From: Hansfordia pulvinata
Taxonomy: Eukaryota; Ascomycota; Sordariomycetes; Xylariales
Length of the DNA: 64,000 nt
Assembly (NCBI GenBank): GCA_006538405.1
Contig: BJKQ01000002.1
Coordinates: forward strand, 2,480,001-2,544,000
Direction of reading: 5' to 3'
This document shows positions 1 to 13,600 of the stretch, piece by piece. The notes beneath the pieces were generated by a model, which was given only the letters and a program-made list of their open reading frames with translations, had not been told where the DNA came from and did not search any database. Each line of letters starts with the position of its first letter. The stretch's first letter is position 1. Both the position numbers and the translations under genes were made by a program.

Positions 1-435
1 TTCACAATAAGATTGAGAATCATTGATGAGTGAGTACCCGCCGTATCCAGATAACCCTCCGCTGCAGCCCAGCGTGCCCAGGTGCTCAGCTGCCCCGCGG
101 CACACAGCTGCACTAGGTAACTTCACTCTAGCTCTGCCACACCAAGAATTGTGCTGATCTGAGTGCCGTGCCATCATCTCCAGGGCAGCCAGCGTACAGG
201 TACCGCGGGGCATTCATCAGGTACCTGGATTCTGGGTACGCGTACCCACCTAGTGGCCTGCCTGCCTTTCGCGACTCGCAAGACCCCACCATCACCAAAT
301 TCCACACTCGTGTAGATCATTCCGATGAGAAGAGATCCGATATCGTGCAGACCACCCCTTCCACGCAGTGTGGCCCTCTCACACGCCACGCCAAACCACA
401 GCCGCGCCCTGTGCATGCGACCGCGACCCTGAGCC
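1..435. other. Upstream region of DML1, no gene seen
   Basis: This stretch ends at the DML1 start codon and probably holds its promoter and 5' leader. I see no TATA box I would defend and no convincing coding frame. Whatever gene lies to the left is outside the window. Confidence 0.5.
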
Positions 436-2349
436 ATGAGGGAAATCATCACTCTCCAGCTCGGCCAGCAGAGCAACTATCTCGCCACCCACTTCTGGAA
501 CGCCCAAGTAAGCCCTGAGCAGCGCCCCTCCATTCCGCGAGCGAACCCCTCCCGCCTGGCCCGCCTGCTCACCGCCATGGCAGGAATCCTACTTCACCTA
601 CGCCGCCGATGATGGAGAGTCCCCCGTAGACCACAATGTCCACTTCAGGCCGGGCCTCGGCGCCGACGGCTCCGAGACCTTCATGCCTCGCACCGTCATC
701 TACGACCTCAAGGGCGGCTTCGGCTCCATGAGGAAGATCAACGCCCTTTACGATGTCGACGATGACCCTTCCGCCAGCACTCTGTGGTATTTGACCCTCT
801 CCATCCACGCAGAGCTTCTTTCTCCCTCGCACACGCTCTCGCCGTCTGACAGCAGCCCAGGAATGGCCAGACCGCCGTCCAGAAACAGGAGCCTATCCAA
901 CCCAGCGAGTACCACCAGAGCCTCGACGCTGGCCTGGCTCCCTCCGAGCTCACCACGAGCGCTGTGCGCTACTGGTCGGACTTCAGCCGGGTCTTCTACC
1001 ACCCGAGGTCCGTCATCCAGCTCAACGACTTTGAGCTCAACTCCACCATCATGCCCTTCGAGAAGTGGCACATGGGCGAGGAGCTTTTCGGTTCTCTCGA
1101 CAAGGAGCACGACATAGTCGATCGTGACGTGCGGTCGTTCGTGGAGGAGGCCGACCAGATGCAGGGTCTCCAGATCATGACGGGCATCGACGATGCCTGG
1201 GGCGGCTTCGCCTCCAAGTACGTCGAACGTCTTCGGGACGAGTACGGGAAGACCCCCATCTGGATCTGGGGATCCCAGGAACCCGTTAACGGCCTGTCCA
1301 GAGTGCGCCGATTTCCCCCCTGTTCTAAGCACCGACAACTAATTGCCACCCTAGGAGAAGCGCCTGCTGAAGCTCGTCAACAAAGCAAGGGCGCTCTCGG
1401 AAATGAACGCTCACGCTTCGCTCATAGTGCCCCTGGCTCTGCCCCAGAAACTACCAAGCAATGTCCGTGTAGATACCAGGTCCATGTGGCATGTGACTGC
1501 ACTGTTTTCTGCAGCCGTCGAGAGCACGACGCTATACACTCGTCTCAAGACCACCGATCGGGTCAACTCAAGCAACCTCAGCAACTTTGCCGATCTGCTC
1601 AATGTGTTTGGAAAGCAAACCATTGCCAATCTAGAGATGAGCCTAGAGGACCCGCCGGAAAAACAACAGGGCGCGGCTACCAACACCAGTGGGCAGAGTA
1701 GCTTGTTCATGGACGTGGCACAAGATGCGTACGGCGGGGCAGAAGAGGCAAAATCCGAGGCCGAGGACTCTCGCCTGAGCATTGACCTATCATCGCCCGA
1801 AGAGGCCGACTTGGGCACCTCGACGTTCCGGAGACGACAAAAGCGTCACATATTCAGCCAGATCGCCACCTACAGAGGACCGGAGCATCCCAAATTCTCC
1901 ACCACGAGTACATCGGGCGCTCAAGCAGGAAGCAGCCATAGATTGCGCAACCGACCGAAGATTCACAAGTAAGTCATCATTGTCTGGTAGTGCCTCTAGC
2001 GTGTCCTTTCGCGACCATACCGATGAGATGAATGTTCGACAGCCCCTTTGGCAGCTCGCTGACTCGACCCTGCAGTTACCAATCCTCGTCTGCGTTCCCC
2101 GTCATCGACAGCTATCCAAAGATATTCCGAGACAAGAAGGGCCAGCCCTTCCAAGACCATGCCCCGCTGCGGACTACTCTTTCCGTGGACTCTTCGGTAA
2201 CCGACAAGGTAAAAGGCCTGCGCAACATGGTCATCCGTTCGATAGGTTTAGAGGACCGTGAGACGGTAGGCAATGAACTGGCCGAGATAGCCGAGGGCTA
2301 CAAGGACGGGTGGTCCAGTGGGAGCGACGACGACGACGACGATGATTAA
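436..2349 (+). CDS. DML1: DML1/Misato family protein (mitochondrial partitioning, tubulin-like)
   Basis: The product is a Misato/DML1 protein. The family is related to tubulin/FtsZ, and in yeast it is needed for mitochondrial DNA inheritance and mitochondrial shape. The start at 436 gives [20 protein letters not shown], the family's tubulin-like N-terminus. I infer five exons: 436-507, 584-786, 861-1302, 1355-1968 and 2076-2349. The introns have gtaagc, gtattt, gtgcgc and gtaagt donors and ag acceptors, and intron 3 carries a ctaat branch site. The joined reading frame is 535 codons (534 aa), normal for fungal DML1. The middle holds the conserved segment around [14 protein letters not shown] and [10 protein letters not shown]. 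The protein ends [13 protein letters not shown], the acidic tail typical of fungal members. Splice sites are inferred, not observed. The reading frame stays open after the TAA (see the next entry). Confidence 0.93.
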
Positions 2350-2679
2350 TGGCAGCCACATATCGACGCGAAACCCTCTCAAGAGATCCCTGCCTGGGAC
2401 ACCACTTGGGCCAAACTTCTAGACTGGGTGTTTGGCGTCGAAGTCCAGGGAGAATTGTTCACTCTCTACTCGGAGGCCCTACAACAGTACAATTTGAACA
2501 GAGAAGACCCGCTCACACGGGCTCACACCGACATGCAGTCTGGGTCTATCTGCTTCAACGCGACGACACTGCAAAGGAGCCCCGACTGGCGCAATCACTA
2601 TGAGTCTCCAGAGGAGATGCCTCACTCTGGAGTCCAACGGTATCACAGTCAGATGAGACCTGCGCCAGGGATGAACTAG
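2350..2679 (+). other. Open in-frame extension directly after the DML1 stop
   Basis: Immediately after the DML1 TAA the same frame is open for 109 codons, to a TAG at 2677-2679. The translation is well mixed in composition (for example WDTTWAKLLDWVFG) and lacks the low complexity of other intergenic frames here. The first ATG inside it is at 2428, giving 83 codons. I do not recognise a family. It may be chance, a decayed extension of DML1, or a small separate gene. The TAA-TGG context is not a known strong readthrough signal. Confidence 0.3.
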
Positions 2680-4794
2680 AATCACAGAAGCTTCCCGATA
2701 CCATCGAGTTCTGCGGCCATGTCCGAGCCTGTGTCTTTCGGATACTGAGGCAAAAAGCGAGCGAGAGGCAAACATAAAAGGTCGCTTGACAACACCATTC
2801 ACCCGTCTTCGGCAAGCCCAAGTGCATGTGTGAAGCTCTCTGCATGAAGATCACCTTAAGTCGTCTTTTCTGTTGGTTCATGTTGCCCGGGTATTCGTTT
2901 ACTCTACACTGTATGATACCACTTCTACAGCAGTGAGCAGTGAGATGCTGTAAACAGATATAACCCCGAGGTTGACAGTCTGTGATTACTGCTTCCGCAG
3001 GCAACTCACGAATGAACACTCCTAGGAGCAGGACAGCAGCTCCTCTGGCAAGCTATCAACTCGGATCAGCCACCTCTGCGAATCTACACTGAGACGTTGG
3101 GGATCCGAACATGAGCAGAGTGCATGCAGCCGCGCTCGAGAGTTCTCTGCATATACTCTCACCTATTCAGAGAGCTATGGCGCTGATACTCGGTTCCTCC
3201 AAGGGGCAAGCAGGCCCTGGGGCGTGCCATCAGCTACGACGGCCATAACCCGCCGCCAGCCGCGCCCGAATAATCCGCCTCCCCTCGACAGGCATCTTCA
3301 CCCAGACGCGACAGCTGCACCGCGCCATCGAGCCAACAAGCGAAAGCACCCCTGCGATCGACACGCGTACGAGTCCCAGGCAAAGCTGGAGAGCCCCCCA
3401 CACCGTGTCTCTCTGTGAGCAGCCCAGTGGATATGTGAAGAGGTGTACAGGAGCGCTTATCTAATCCCCCGACGTCCAGCCTCGCGTAACACTTCCGCTT
3501 TCGTACCGCGAGAAAACCCCCTTCAAGCTGCCAGCGTGAGAGCTCTGTAGTCCCGAAACACCCTTTTGGGGCCGCCGCGCCATTGCCGGCTTGGGGAAGT
3601 CTCGGTGTTCTGAGAAGGGATTGGGAAGGGCATTGTGAACTTTTGAGAAGGAGGTCCCACGACGGAGGCGCGAGCGGACCCAGAAGCCATGAGTATACAT
3701 TCTTCTCTGGCTTTCACCGACCCGAATGGGCCGAAACAAGCGCTTTGCTTTACCTGGCTCTACCGCTCTTGGCCGAAGCATCGCCGTCGCGGTCGCCGCC
3801 CTTCGTCCCCGGATGCCATGACGTGCCAATGCCAAATAAGCGAATGGATTAGTAACCCGATAAGGAGCTATCACACACAAGAATGCGTCCAGCCTGCAGA
3901 CTCGCCGGGCTATGCCCGGAGTTCGAGGCTGATTCCCCTCTACCTGCTGATCTTTGCAGGCTCCCCTGCGCACACACCTGCGCGGCACTGAGATTCCAAG
4001 GCGTGGCTGGAGTGCTGGACGTGCACTCCCATAGACATCGCCGCGGCCGCCATCACTCCATGGCAACCTAGCCGGAAGACTCGAGCGACAAGCAAAGGTC
4101 TTTTCCCTACAAGGCACAAGGTTCGCGATATCGCTGCTTGAAAGCGCGAGACAGCTACACTGCCTTGACCTGGCACCAACGCACACGAAGACCCTTATCA
4201 CATGCCCTTCCTGCTGCACGTCATCCCTCGTCCATCTGCCCCGGGATCGCAGGCGACCTGACCGGTCTACGTGTATAGGCAACCACCAGGCTCGGCTGCG
4301 CCACCTAGGCAGCCGTGCTCAAAACAGCGTGAAAGGCGAGCAAAACGTTTGTGAGAGCGACTGATAGGCAGCAGCAACCCCTTGGGACCCACGATCTATA
4401 GACCCTCCTTCCGCTCGTCCGCCTGCAGAGAGCAGAAAACAAAAAAAAAATATATAGGAAAGAATCCTATGCGCCCGCCCCAGACTCCTCTATAAGCCGC
4501 GGGCCTTCCCAAAGGGTTAGTCACCATTGCTTCGGACTCGAGGCAACCCGAGCCATGGCAGGTAGCCTCCCCCCTTCCTGTATGGAGCGTGGTCGCGGTG
4601 CGTGCTGTGCTATTCCACGGCGGGTAATATATGCGGCCGGGAGACTCGGGCCCGGGGCGAAGGAATGCGAGCTGCGCCAGCCGTGGCTGTGGCTGGCTGG
4701 GCGATGCTACGAGTATGCTGGCGCGAGGAGCCGACCTGCCACTAGTTAGGGCACAAAAGATCGCGGGCCTGCTGCAAATGGATCTGGAAGAACT

Positions 4795-4796
4795 GG

Positions 4797-4847
<51 letters not shown>
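4795..4847. repeat. (GGCA)n microsatellite, about 13 copies
   Basis: Perfect tetranucleotide GGCA/CAGG array of 53 bp, visible by eye. Confidence 0.97.
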
Positions 4848-7201
4848 AGGATCCCCAAATAGAAGGCACCGCGCGGCGGGCATCGGTCCGGCCAGTCCTT
4901 TCTTCTGCCTAGGAGTAGCCAGAATCGCGAAGATCTACCAGCATAGAAAAGAGACGAGCGAATACCGAGATAAGTATAGCGAGCGGCAGATGGGCTTGAT
5001 GGCTGCTGCTAACATAGTCACACAACAATAGCACAGAAGACTCTTTCTGGTTCTTCCGTCGGTGCCGTCTGATTGCGATGGCCGCTCTCTGCATTGTTAC
5101 TATCTTGGAATCACCACCAAGCTTAATAACTGGACCGGTTTCCAGCGATTGTATTCGGTAGCGTCATACGCGTCTGTCGCTTCGATCCCTTCCTTCGGTC
5201 CGCCGACAGTGGTTGAGGCGCCTTCTACCGCCAGCCACCCATCTGAGGATCTGCGAGCTGGCGATTCCTTCCGGGGCAAAGCCAACCCCGTCCGTCCATT
5301 CTCACCAAACTGGCGGCTGTGAGCGCCTGGCGCTGTTTACAGGTATGGCGAAGAGGGATGGCTGCTCCAGCACGAGCATCGAAATTTCGAGGATCTCGGA
5401 CAGCGACACATCCCCAGCGCCACCAAGCAGGGCAAAGTTGCGAGCCGGTATCGACGGAAACGAGCCACACCCGTGTCTGTCTGCTACGTCCAATCGGGCG
5501 CGACTCGGATCAATCCCACGAAGCCACAGCCGTTGCCCAGGATCTACAGAATTGAGGCCGAGCCTCAGGATCTGCGGAGCGTAAAGACCTGCCACTTGCT
5601 GTTGGCCATTGACCAGGCGTCCATACAAGCGTGCCAAAGCAGGAAAGAGAGTGGCACGGCAGACGCGAAGAGAACGATCACAGCAACGATGCACAGCTGC
5701 CCCGTGCTCCCCAGCCTGGGCCAGACCCGCGCATTCCCCGCCCGCTGGGGAGATTGTCCCATGGATCCGAGCACCGCGCACTGCGGTTGATGGAAGGACT
5801 GCCGGCTTTCGGCCTCGACTGGGGGCGGTCTGTGCAGGCGGCGCAAGCCATAATGGAGCATCGTATGGTTCTGCGGTGCCTTGACTGGAGGGCAGTGCGG
5901 GCTCCAGGCCGTAGGGCAAGCAAGGCTGACCCTGGGACCGAGCATATAGAGGCCCATCCGGTTTCAGATATGGGTCGCGGCAGCGGCAACGAGAACAAGA
6001 GCGCCACCGTTCACAGGCGCGCACAGACCTCTATAGCCCACCCACCCACCGCTGGGGAGAGGGGACTCGCGACAGCCTATTGCCTGGGTGCGGGTAGGCT
6101 TCTTGGTGTTTGCCCACTCGTACATTCCAATTTCCTGTTAGCGCTCGCTAGCACAGACTCCAACGGACGTTCTGGAAGACAGGATTCGGTGGTCTTGAGC
6201 GTCCACCACGGATGGGCAGAGGGCAGTTGGTACTCGTAGTGTTTCTGCCTGGCTGACAAGTCCCAAGGCCGGCCAGATGGGCGGCAGGTATGAGAGACAC
6301 GAATTTTGGCCAAAAAAAAAAACCCCCAAAAAAAACACACAGAGGCTTAAGCCGTGATGATCCGATTCCTTCCCATGCTCGGTAGACGTCGAGCCATGGA
6401 GCTGCGGAGCAAGTTCCGGGAGAGGGATAGCGAAGCGGCTCGGGGACCAAAGCTGCAGGCGCCAAATCCGGCGGGAGTAGAATGTGTGGTCCTAACCTGT
6501 GCCTGTTGCGGCGTCTCGTGGAACGAACTTGCTGGCGGGTAGATGCAACCCTGACGGGCGCAGCGGGTGCAGTCGTCCGGACATCTCTAACATGAGGACG
6601 CATGCTTGTCACCGTTTCAGAGTGCCGCCGCTCGGCAGGACTCGCAGCACGGGGCCAGAACAGGACGGGTCCTGGGGCAGGGCCTATCACGGTGCCGGTC
6701 GAGGGTATTCAGAAGCGGCGTCTCGGCTGAGCGATGACGGTTGGTGGGGTCGGGGCGGAGGGTATGAGCACACGGAGGTCGGTCGACAGCGGCTGCCCCC
6801 CCCCTCCAGAGACGGTGAAACGAGGCCACCTGGGGGACGATCATCAGTCTCAGCAGGCAGACCGCGCTTCTGAAACGAGGGCGGGAGTCCAGGCGGACGG
6901 ATCCAAGTCCCAAGCGCAGCTCGCTCTCGGGAGATATCCACCGCGTGCTTACCTACTCGTACATACTCTACGAGTATACCTCGCGCAGCAGCGCAGCCCG
7001 AGACCGGCGGGAGCTTCCTATAGCTTCGCCCCCCGCCGCCTATAAACTCCCGTGTTGCTTCTACCCGGATGCGGTCTCTGTCGCGAGAGGATCGAACAAG
7101 GCCTCGCCGGTGGCCGCACGCCGGTTCTCCAGGAGCTCCTCCTGAGCGAGACGAAGAACTTCGAGTTGGAGTGGGCGGGCGATGGGACGAGAGTACGCGC
7201 A

Positions 7202-7224
7202 GGGGGGGGGGGGGGGGGGGGGGG
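7202..7224. repeat. Poly-G run of 23
   Basis: Uninterrupted G homopolymer on the + strand, followed after CT by another G7 run. Confidence 0.95.
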
Positions 7225-8989
7225 CTGGGGGGGTTTCCCGCCGACGGCGCGGGGTCATCTTGGTCGTCGTCGGTTGGAAAGCGGCAAGCCGGTGTGCTAT
7301 CGAGAGGGGGCCCTGAGAGCGGGGGTAGCTGCATGACGCAGTGCGCGAGAGGGCCAGCATCGTGAACTCCAAATCTGCAGAAGACGACCGAAGACGGCCG
7401 GGTCCGGCGTGGGTGGCAGGTTGAACGGACGCCGCCTTGAAGAGCGAGGTATGCGTAAGGTGTATTTACGGACAGATGGCAAGGGGACCTGGACTGGAGC
7501 TTGGGTCTGGGTCACCCATGTAGATGCAATTCCAATCGGGGCGCCAATCAATCGAAGTTCGGAATTGAGGCACAGGCAGGGAGGTTGCTGAGGTCACTTG
7601 GTAGGGAAAGAGCACCTGCTCTGGAACTCGTGCGTCGTGGAAGGCAAGCACGTCTACAACTGGGCCTGGGAATGGGCGCAGCGTTTCCAGGTACCTGAGG
7701 TAGCATTCGATTGTGGCATTCGCACCGGACCAGCGCAATGGATGGACCTTATTAGGTACCTAACTGTATCTGATTGTGATGCCAGTTGGATACCAATGTT
7801 GTACCTCTTCGTACGACTGGCAGGCACGACTGGAGTGTGGATAATCGTACCTTACCTTGCCAACCCAGCTGAAGGTCAGCATGCAGTGCCGTGCAGACCG
7901 ATTGGGCGTCTGAAACAGGCGCCGTCGTCGAGGGGGAAAGAACCAGACAGACAGGAGGTGGAGAAGACGAGCAAAGAGGGGCCGAGTCGAGAAAGCTGGC
8001 GTGGCTTGAGGGCTGATGCTGATAGACTGCTACCAATGTGGACTTGTACCCGTACTCGTACCCGCCTCGTTACTGCTGCCGCTGCCGCTGCCGCTGCCGG
8101 GGCGGCTGGGGTGCCTGGGGGTTGCCTGGGGGGTGCCTGGGGGTGCCTGTTTCAGACCCGATGCCGAAGCGCAGCCTAACCCGGAAGGGCCACCTTCTCT
8201 CTTGGGGCGCGCGCAGGTAACAATAGGAAGATACCATCACCACCCAGAGATGCACCGTCAGACAGGGTCGTTCTCTCGCAGCGCGAGCCACACGCAGCCG
8301 AGGTAGCAGTGCCGTGCCGTCCACGAGTACCCCCGGGCTCCCACAATACGAGGGCTTGTCACCGCACGAGTACGAGTATCTAAGGTACTCGTAAGGGGCA
8401 GGTAGGTAATCCGTTCTCGCCGCGGCTGGCAGCGCTCGCCGGGATGGGCGAACCCGCCGGCAGCATGGCGCAGGTGCGTGATTTGATCGCCCCGCCTGAT
8501 GGCCGGCAGGGATCAGGGTGCGCCGCCGCCGCCGCCGCCGCCGCCGCCCCCTCACACTGGTCGTGGCGGGGGCGCGAGGCCCGGGCCCTCAGCAGCGTCG
8601 ACGAAGGGGGAGGGGGGGGGAGGTCGACTCCCTTGTCGGGGCCATTCATGCGCCCACCATTTACAGAGAAGAGCAAGGTCCCAGCAGACGGGGAATGCGC
8701 CCGCCCGGCTCAACGCAGGGCCCGCCCCTTGCGGGAGCAGGCGGGCGGCTCGTCGGCGTCGTCTTCGTCGTCTTCGTCGTTATCGTCGTTATCGTCTGGA
8801 GTCCTCCGGGGGTGTGAGTGTGTGGTTGTGCAGGCGGCGGGTCAAATGGAGAGACAGCTGCGATAATTGACGCAGGGCAAGGGCACTCGTAGAGAGGCTG
8901 GAGGGGCGCTGGGTGCGAATAGCAGATAGAGCCTTCAAGACGCGAGACGCAATCCGCAATCCGCGGACGCAGGTCGGGCCTGACGAGAA

Positions 8990-9016
8990 GCAGCAGCAGC
9001 AGCAGCAGCAGCAGCA
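8990..9016. repeat. (GCA)n microsatellite, about 9 copies
   Basis: Perfect CAG/GCA array just upstream of the long CA array. Confidence 0.95.
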
Positions 9017-9102
9017 CCTGCAAGGTGAGGGTGCCATGCCTCAGCTGTCAGCCGTTTCATCACCCATTCGAGGGCTCCGAACCCAACCTCAGCTTGGTTG
9101 GG

Positions 9103-9110
9103 CACACACA

Positions 9111-9185
<75 letters not shown>
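9103..9185. repeat. (CA)n microsatellite, 83 bp
   Basis: Dinucleotide CA array with a single interruption (CATA) near its left end. It is the longest simple repeat in the window. Confidence 0.97.
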
Positions 9186-9191
<6 letters not shown>

Positions 9192-9593
9192 CCGCGTTTC
9201 AGATGCTGGCTTCGATTTCAGATTCTGGCTTCGAGCCGACACCCACCTCTCTCCCAGTCGCTCTCATGCTGCTTGCCGCTTTTCGCTCGTTGAGGGGGCG
9301 GGGGCGGCGCGCTCCCCGCCCCGGCTTCCAACCGCCCACCCTCGGCCGCAGCCCGACGCGTGCCTCGCCGGCCCGCTGCCGTTTCGTCGCCGCTTTTTGA
9401 GAATCCCGAACCCCCGGGGTCGTGACTGATGGAGGCAGACCGGGTCTGTCGTACGCGTATCTACATACCTACAACTTATTACACTTACGGATACTCGTAC
9501 ATGGGAAAGAAGCCCCGCCCTCGCCCCCGTTTCGGTGCGTCCGTGGAAGGGGGGTGGGAGAAAGAATGCTCCCCTGGGCCGGGATGGATTTTG

Positions 9594-9596
9594 ACG

Positions 9597-9627
<31 letters not shown>

Positions 9628-9653
9628 GAAGACGAAGAAGAGGAAGACGACGA
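9594..9653. repeat. (GAA)n-type purine tract
   Basis: GAA/GAC triplets with small interruptions. The + strand is almost pure purine over about 60 bp. Confidence 0.9.
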
Positions 9654-10603
9654 TGTACAGTCGCAACCCTGGAGGCGCGATGTAACCAGTCTGGCGCCAC
9701 CGAGGCGTGCTGTCTTGACGAAGAAAGGGGCCGAGACTGCAACCGAGTCGGGCGTGGGCGCATGCTGCGATGTCACGAAGCGTCCGCTATTGGTTTACCT
9801 ACTCTACTCCGAGTGCCTCTCCATCTCTTTCTCTCTACAGAGTATCCGGGGGAGATCGGTTACGAGAACTTTCAGCTCGTAGGCAAAAGTAGAAGAAGTA
9901 GAAGTCATCAGTGCCTATTCCCAGATGCTCTCGTCTGGCCCTGTCCGCACCCCGGCCCTCTCTTGAAAAAAGGGATAAAAAGGGGGAGGGGAGGGAGGGG
10001 AGGGGCTTGCTGACTTGCCGGCGTGCTATTGCCATGTCATCTGCGCGAGTGCTCGCGTTACAGCGAGAGCAGGCCGGCGGCAGCGCACTCGTCTCGTATG
10101 AGTACGCGCCCTCGCTCGTGCCATGTGAGCAAGACATGACGGGCGGTCACGGCTGGCTGGCCGTGCGAGTGTACTATTTTCATCACAGTGATAATGAATG
10201 AAAAGTGTGTGCCGCTCGGATGTTATTCTTTGGCCCTCCCCCCTCTTCCCCGCCCGCGGCCCGAGAAACTCGACGCATTGCCAGCCTACGAGCACCCACC
10301 CACTCGTCTCCCTGCACGAAAACCGATTGATTGGCAGACGGGATTCCGTCATGAGCTACGAGCATGTAGGTACCTACATAGTTAGCAGCTCTGCTACTCG
10401 CAAGCTAAACAGCTAGTCGCCGTTGGGGCGCAATCCCACGCGCAGAGATTCCGCGGCGTCTGTGCTGTGCTCGGAGGGATGGATGCAGATGCAAGTGATG
10501 CGCGCTCACCGAGGCTACTACTACGGCTACACCTAACTACAAGTAGTAGCAAAGGAGGAGAGGAATGGATGGTGAATAGGCAGGCATGGACGGGCGGCAT
10601 CAT

Positions 10604-10661
10604 CTCTCCCTCTCCCTCTCCCTCTCCTCTCTCTCTGTCTCTCTCTCTCTCTCTCTCTTCT
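10604..10661. repeat. (CT)n / (CCCTCT)n pyrimidine tract
   Basis: A CCCTCT hexamer array runs into a CT dinucleotide array. The + strand is pyrimidine over about 58 bp except for one G. Confidence 0.92.
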
Positions 10662-13600
10662 CGTAGGCGCCCGAGGATGACAGCAGACCAGGCAGGCAGG
10701 CAGGCAGACATCCATGGCCAGGCCTGTCGTCGTCACCCTTCTTCGCTGGTCATCACACCCCAGCATGTCCCCTTGGTTCCAGTAGCAACTCACCTCCTCC
10801 TGTAAGCGAGGAAAAAAAAAAGAGACCATGGAAACCCAATCACCAAGGCATGCTTGCTCCCCTCCGCGCGCAACGCCTCCGCTTGTTTGGCCCGTGGTGC
10901 CACGCTGGCTTGCTTGCTTGCTCGGGAAGAGGGAGGGAGGGGGCTGACGGCAATTAAAAGAATATCCAGTGCGACCTCGACAAGCAGAGAGACAAGAGAA
11001 GCGCCGCGGCAGCGAGCCGACCCCCTTCGCTAAACGCCCGGGATGTCCATGACATGGGCAGTATGCGTGCGAGTACCGGTGGTAGGTTCTCGCAAGACCA
11101 GAAGCATACCGGTAAGAGTGAAAAAAGAAAACCCCCCGAGAACAAGAAACCCCACTCATCAGGGCTGCGATGTATCCGTAGGTGGTATGGAATGGATGTT
11201 TCTATTCCTGTCGTGATGCTCTGGTTTGGCGGCTTGCGGAGAGCGCCGACTGGTGCTCGCCGACCTCGGCCTCAGCCAATCAGCTTGACCAAAGAGCAGC
11301 TACGAATGGAGTACTCGTAGGTAGGAGGTACTCTTACCTAGGTACGTACCTAATGTTTTCTGTGGGCGTCTACGGGAGGTAGGTGTCTGCCCAAGATACC
11401 TGATAAGATACAAGTACATTTCCTGAAGGCTTGCATACATCCTACCGTTGTGGAAATCATTGTGCCCAGGATAACCCTTGTGTACATACCTACCTACTCG
11501 TACCTCTCTCTCGCCCTCAATACTCGTATCCACGCCAAAGGGGCGCGAGCGGGCAATGTCGGCGCGCAAGATGAAGGTAGGTACTTGAATCGCACGGCAC
11601 TGACTGCCAACGCTCTCGAGCCCGCTTTTCCAAACCGACAAACCCGCCCGCATGACGTGACACTGCCTGCCCTCCGCGCTCCCGGCGGCTCTTCCCTCCC
11701 TCTCCCGTCTCGTCTCGTCCAATGATCCCCGCTCGGCCTGGGTGGCTGGGGCCTCCCCCCGTCGTGTGTCTTCGCCGCGGGTTTCAGCGCCGGGGCGAGC
11801 AGAGAGCCACGGGCGGCAAGCCGGCCCAGCGGAGCGGGGAGAGTCTGGTGAGTACTCATACTCGTTACTGCCGGTCTTCCAAACAAGGCAGCGCAAGGGA
11901 CAGAAAGAAGAAGAAGAATAGACACTGGAAAAACAGAGGCTTATTACCCGTATTACGATTATCCAGAGAGCTTCAAGGAACTTGCCTCTTTGGGAAGGAC
12001 TGACATGCCAGCGACGTTGGGGGAGCCACGGGAGCTTGCGGATCCTGCGCCCGTGTGGTTGAGAGCAACGAGCGAAGGATGGGGAGGGTTTATTTTTGGG
12101 ATTAGCTAATGGGCTCACATCGGGACCGACACACTCACTCTCTCTTCTCTCTGTTTCTCTCTCACTCACACCCAGATCTGCTCCGGCCCTTTCCACAGGT
12201 CTCGTTCCCATGAACAGTTCAACTTGGGTAGGCACCTGTGCTCCTAAATTGGAGTGCGAGCATGCCAGCCGACAGCAGACGAGAAGAGGGGGGGTGCTGC
12301 TGTACGAATATTGACGAGAGGTCTCCTCGACTCGCACCTGAATGCATGCCATCGTGACTCTATCTCTCCACGCACGTCTTCAAGAAGGAAAGGGAAAAAA
12401 AAGATCAAGATCCCACACTAGCAAACGACCCATCTCCCGGCACACCAGGCACGCCCAGGCGCAGGCAAGCAGCACACAGCAACGATTTGCACGTGGGAGC
12501 ATCCTTCTCATCCCGGGCGACGAGATGGTCCTCTTACCTAATCCCGCACCCACCTGCAAAAAAAAAAAAAAATCATGACGGGGGACTGGGATGATTAATA
12601 CACATCCTGTCAGAGCATTATAGCAGCAATGATCAGCTGGCTGGCCGGCTTGGCCACCGGGATCGGCGGGCGTGTGATTCTTGCTGCTCTGCTCCTCGGA
12701 CGGCCGCCTGTCCTCGCAGATGGTTATCTGTCTGGGCTTTGACAGCGTCAATCGTGGCTAAAAACAGAATCAAGCAGAGATAGATTCGGCGCAAGCTCAG
12801 CATCCCCCGACCACACCACCCCCGCCCTCTCAGTTGTCTTCAAACGATGAGACTCGTCTGAGGGACCCCTCCCCTCTCCGTACGAGGAAGCCTGGGTCGT
12901 CTCCAAAAGGCTACGTCGCCGAACCCTAGCAAAACATGCGCGTGCAAGCAGCACAGATGAACGCCCTCGCAAAATGCCTGTCAACGAGTACAACGGCAGA
13001 CATCCAGGACCCCCGCCGACGATCTGCCTGCAGACCACGAAGCCTAGGTTGTGTTTTGCGAAGCGTCACCCCCCCCCATCTTCTTCTTCTTCTTGCGAGG
13101 GCAAGCGGTTGGCCATTCCGTAGAACGACGTTGTATCTGTGGCTTCCATGCAGCCAGCGGAGACGGGCAGTACTCGCAGCCGTTACATTCTTTTGAAAGG
13201 CACGTGGTCTGCAGAGTACGAGTACTTGTCGTTTCTTCCCGTCCTTGTGAGTCTGAACGCGAGTCGTGTCTTGTGGATACAGGCGGGCCGCAGCGCAAGG
13301 CGAACAAATCGCCTCCCTGCCTGTCCTTTGCAGGCGGTGGCCGGATCGAATCATGCAAGAGCACTTTGCTGGGCAGCCCGCCAGCCGCCAGGGGACCTAC
13401 GAGCATACCGAGTAGTAAAAGTACTCGTAATCAGGACCCCTTGATCAACTGTGGCAAAGGGCAGAGTGCCGGCACGGAGCAAGTGGGGGCGCGCGGTGGC
13501 AAAGTAGGCCGAAGCCGGCAACAATCCATCATGGCCTCCCTTGTTGAGCAGACCGACTCGGACCGGGTGGCGCTGACCGTGGCGACTGATGGGGAGCACA

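Noticed and set aside
3461..4282. 273-codon frame on the minus strand in the desert
   Set aside because: Arg/Ser/Pro-rich composition typical of noncoding GC-rich DNA, overlapped by several other frames, no domain or signal.
9103..9185. CA array considered as a telomeric or centromeric repeat
   Set aside because: It is a simple dinucleotide microsatellite; the usual fungal TTAGGG telomere repeat is absent.
11300..12352. 350-codon frame on the minus strand
   Set aside because: It runs through motif copies and low-complexity sequence and has no recognisable domain; other long frames overlap it on both strands.
13340..13420. Possible tRNA B-box-like GATCGAATC in the desert
   Set aside because: The flanks do not fold into a cloverleaf and no matching A-box precedes it.
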